Shown here in pieces: positions 63,021 through 64,000 of a stretch of 64,000 nt of DNA. Made by a program: the position numbers and the translations under genes. The DNA is from Agromyces sp. Marseille-P2726 (lineage in GTDB: Bacteria > Actinomycetota > Actinomycetes > Actinomycetales > Microbacteriaceae), in NCBI RefSeq assembly GCF_902809835.1, contig NZ_CADDWM010000007.1:81198-145197 (forward strand). The letters are read 5' to 3'. Each line of letters begins with the position of its first letter. The stretch's first letter is position 1. The notes beneath the pieces are model-generated. The model was not told where the DNA came from and searched no databases. It saw only the letters and a list, made by a program, of their open reading frames with translations.

Positions 63021-63956
63021 ATGCTCGCCACCGTGATCCACGCCGCCCGCGACATCCGAGTCGAGAGGGTTCCCGACCCCGAGCTCTCGACCGGTGGCGA
63101 CGCGATCGTGCGCGTGGTCGCGTCGTGCGTCTGCGGGTCGGCCCTGTGGCCGTACCGCGGCATCACGCCGACGCGCGAGCCGCATCGCATCGGGCACGAG
63201 TTCGTGGGGGTCGTCGAGGCGGTCGGCGATCGGGTCGAGCGCGTCGACGTGGGCGACTTCGTGATCGCGCCGTTCTACGTGTGCGACAACACCTGCATCA
63301 ACTGTCGCAACGGCGTGTCGACATCATGCCTGCACGGCAGCTGGTGGGGCGGCGTCGACCGACTCGGCGGGTTCGCCGACGGCGGGCAGGGCGAGCGGGT
63401 GCGGGTGCCGCTGGCCGACGGCACGCTCGTGCCCGTGCGCGACGAGATCACGGACGCGCAGATCCCGGGCCTGCTCGCGCTGTCCGACGTCATGAGCACC
63501 GGTCACCACGCCGCCGTGTCGGCCGGGGTGGGGTCTGGCGAATCGGTCGCGGTCGTGGGCGACGGCGCCGTCGGGCTCTGCGCGGTCATCGCGGCGCGCC
63601 GCCTCGGCGCCACGACGATCATCGCGATGTCGCGGCATCCCGAGCGGCAGGCGCTCGCCCGTGACTTCGGGGCGACCCACGTCGTCGCCGAGCGCGGGGA
63701 GATCGGGGTGAAGGCCGTGCAGGAGCTCACCCACGGCATCGGCGCCGACCGCGTGCTCGAGTGCGTCGGCACCAAGGAGTCGATGGACCAGGCGATCCGG
63801 TCGGCGCGTCCCGGCGGCATGGTCGGGTACGTCGGGGTGCCGAACGGCGGGCCCGAAATGCCGGTGCGCCGGCTCTTCGACCGCGACGATCGGGTGGAGC
63901 TCGACCCGCGCCGCGAGAAGCGCCTCGCGTGGCAGGAGTTCGTGCCGCACGTGTGA
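63021..63956 (+). CDS. Zinc-dependent alcohol dehydrogenase, chimeric 3' end
   Basis: The first about 284 residues are a normal zinc alcohol dehydrogenase: GHEFVGVVEAVGDRV, CDNTCINCRNGVSTSC with the structural-zinc cysteines, VVGDGAVGLCAVIAARRLG (NAD(P) motif, about residue 175) and GGMVGYVGVPNG. After MPVRR the sequence runs into LFDRDDRVELDPRREK and on to FVPHV, which is the C-terminus of the esterase at 62944. About 60 residues of the true C-terminal catalytic domain are missing. The switch occurs at 63874, the start of the 127-bp repeat. ATG 63021 lies seven bases after TAGGCT (63008-63013), fitting a leaderless mRNA. The real gene is probably intact in the genome. Confidence 0.8.
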   Translation: MLATVIHAARDIRVERVPDPELSTGGDAIVRVVASCVCGSALWPYRGITPTREPHRIGHEFVGVVEAVGDRVERVDVGDFVIAPFYVCDNTCINCRNGVSTSCLHGSWWGGVDRLGGFADGGQGERVRVPLADGTLVPVRDEITDAQIPGLLALSDVMSTGHHAAVSAGVGSGESVAVVGDGAVGLCAVIAARRLGATTIIAMSRHPERQALARDFGATHVVAERGEIGVKAVQELTHGIGADRVLECVGTKESMDQAIRSARPGGMVGYVGVPNGGPEMPVRRLFDRDDRVELDPRREKRLAWQEFVPHV

Positions 63957-64000
63957 GGGGCTCTCGTCGCGGCGTGCATCGGCGCACCGGCAGGGATCAC
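63874..64000 (+). repeat. 127-bp exact repeat, copy 2 (window end)
   Basis: These bases equal 62862-62988 exactly, with a constant offset of 1012. They replace the 3' part of the alcohol dehydrogenase gene. The length of 127 is the largest k-mer commonly used by the SPAdes assembler, and the copy ends exactly at the window end, so an unresolved graph loop is more likely than a real tandem duplication. Confidence 0.95.

Overview
The window is high-GC DNA from an actinobacterium, most likely a member of the Microbacteriaceae (Agromyces or a close relative). The evidence is the dnaK-grpE-dnaJ-hspR operon with HAIR operators, the clpS-DUF2017 pair, DUF7882-type small proteins, F420-type oxidoreductases, Tat-secreted proteins, many apparently leaderless genes, and the family-typical GGATGCC/GGCATCC word and TCGAGACC-type palindromic repeats. 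The genus is an inference. No rRNA, tRNA, CRISPR array or transposase gene was seen.

Region 1 (1-21746) is a cell-surface polysaccharide locus. It holds an ABC flippase-like exporter, a Wzy/O-antigen-ligase-like polymerase, a Wzz-CpsD-type tyrosine autokinase, a low-molecular-weight tyrosine phosphatase, a pyruvyl-transferase-like protein and eight glycosyltransferase genes (one more is cut off by the left edge). Two of these are fusions (GT4-GT4 and GT4-GT2). Four minus-strand genes (19745 to 13218) are chained by 4-nt ATGA overlaps. Inside the locus sits a different set with more relaxed codon use: an HPr-kinase-like/PqqD-like fusion, a Tat-secreted cysteine-rich protein broken by a frameshift in a C7 tract, and a MauE-thioredoxin membrane protein.

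Region 2 (21704-38066) is mixed housekeeping and accessory DNA: an alpha/beta hydrolase with a divergent TetR regulator and a clear operator, a solute-binding/VWA lipoprotein-like protein, tandem GNAT, a large ExeM-like secreted nuclease, a nucleoside deaminase, two divergent His/Gly-rich MarR regulators, UMF1 and DHA2 transporters, an EEP hydrolase and a RIO kinase with a possible leader peptide. One MarR gene carries what is almost certainly Illumina Nextera adapter sequence (32310 to about 32425).

Region 3 (38067-42662) is the HspR-controlled dnaK-grpE-dnaJ-hspR operon with two HAIR boxes. A third HAIR-like box precedes an N-domain-less clpB at 57731.

Region 4 (42676-53911) holds a cell-wall-hydrolase-like protein, an RlmG/RsmC-like methyltransferase, an EAL protein, and a five-gene minus-strand operon. 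That operon pairs an RsbQ/KAI2-like hydrolase with a PAS-GAF-GGDEF diguanylate cyclase and two DUF7882-like paralogues; I consider it the most interesting biology here. clpS-DUF2017, a ClC-type channel, a GAP-family protein and SHOCT proteins follow.

Region 5 (54015-64000) holds a type III polyketide synthase operon (PKS, methyltransferase, FAD monooxygenase), a deazaflavin-dependent reductase, clpB, an MFS transporter, a carboxylesterase, and a zinc alcohol dehydrogenase whose 3' end is replaced by an exact 127-bp copy of the esterase 3' end. That copy ends exactly at the window end, which strongly suggests an assembly-graph artefact.
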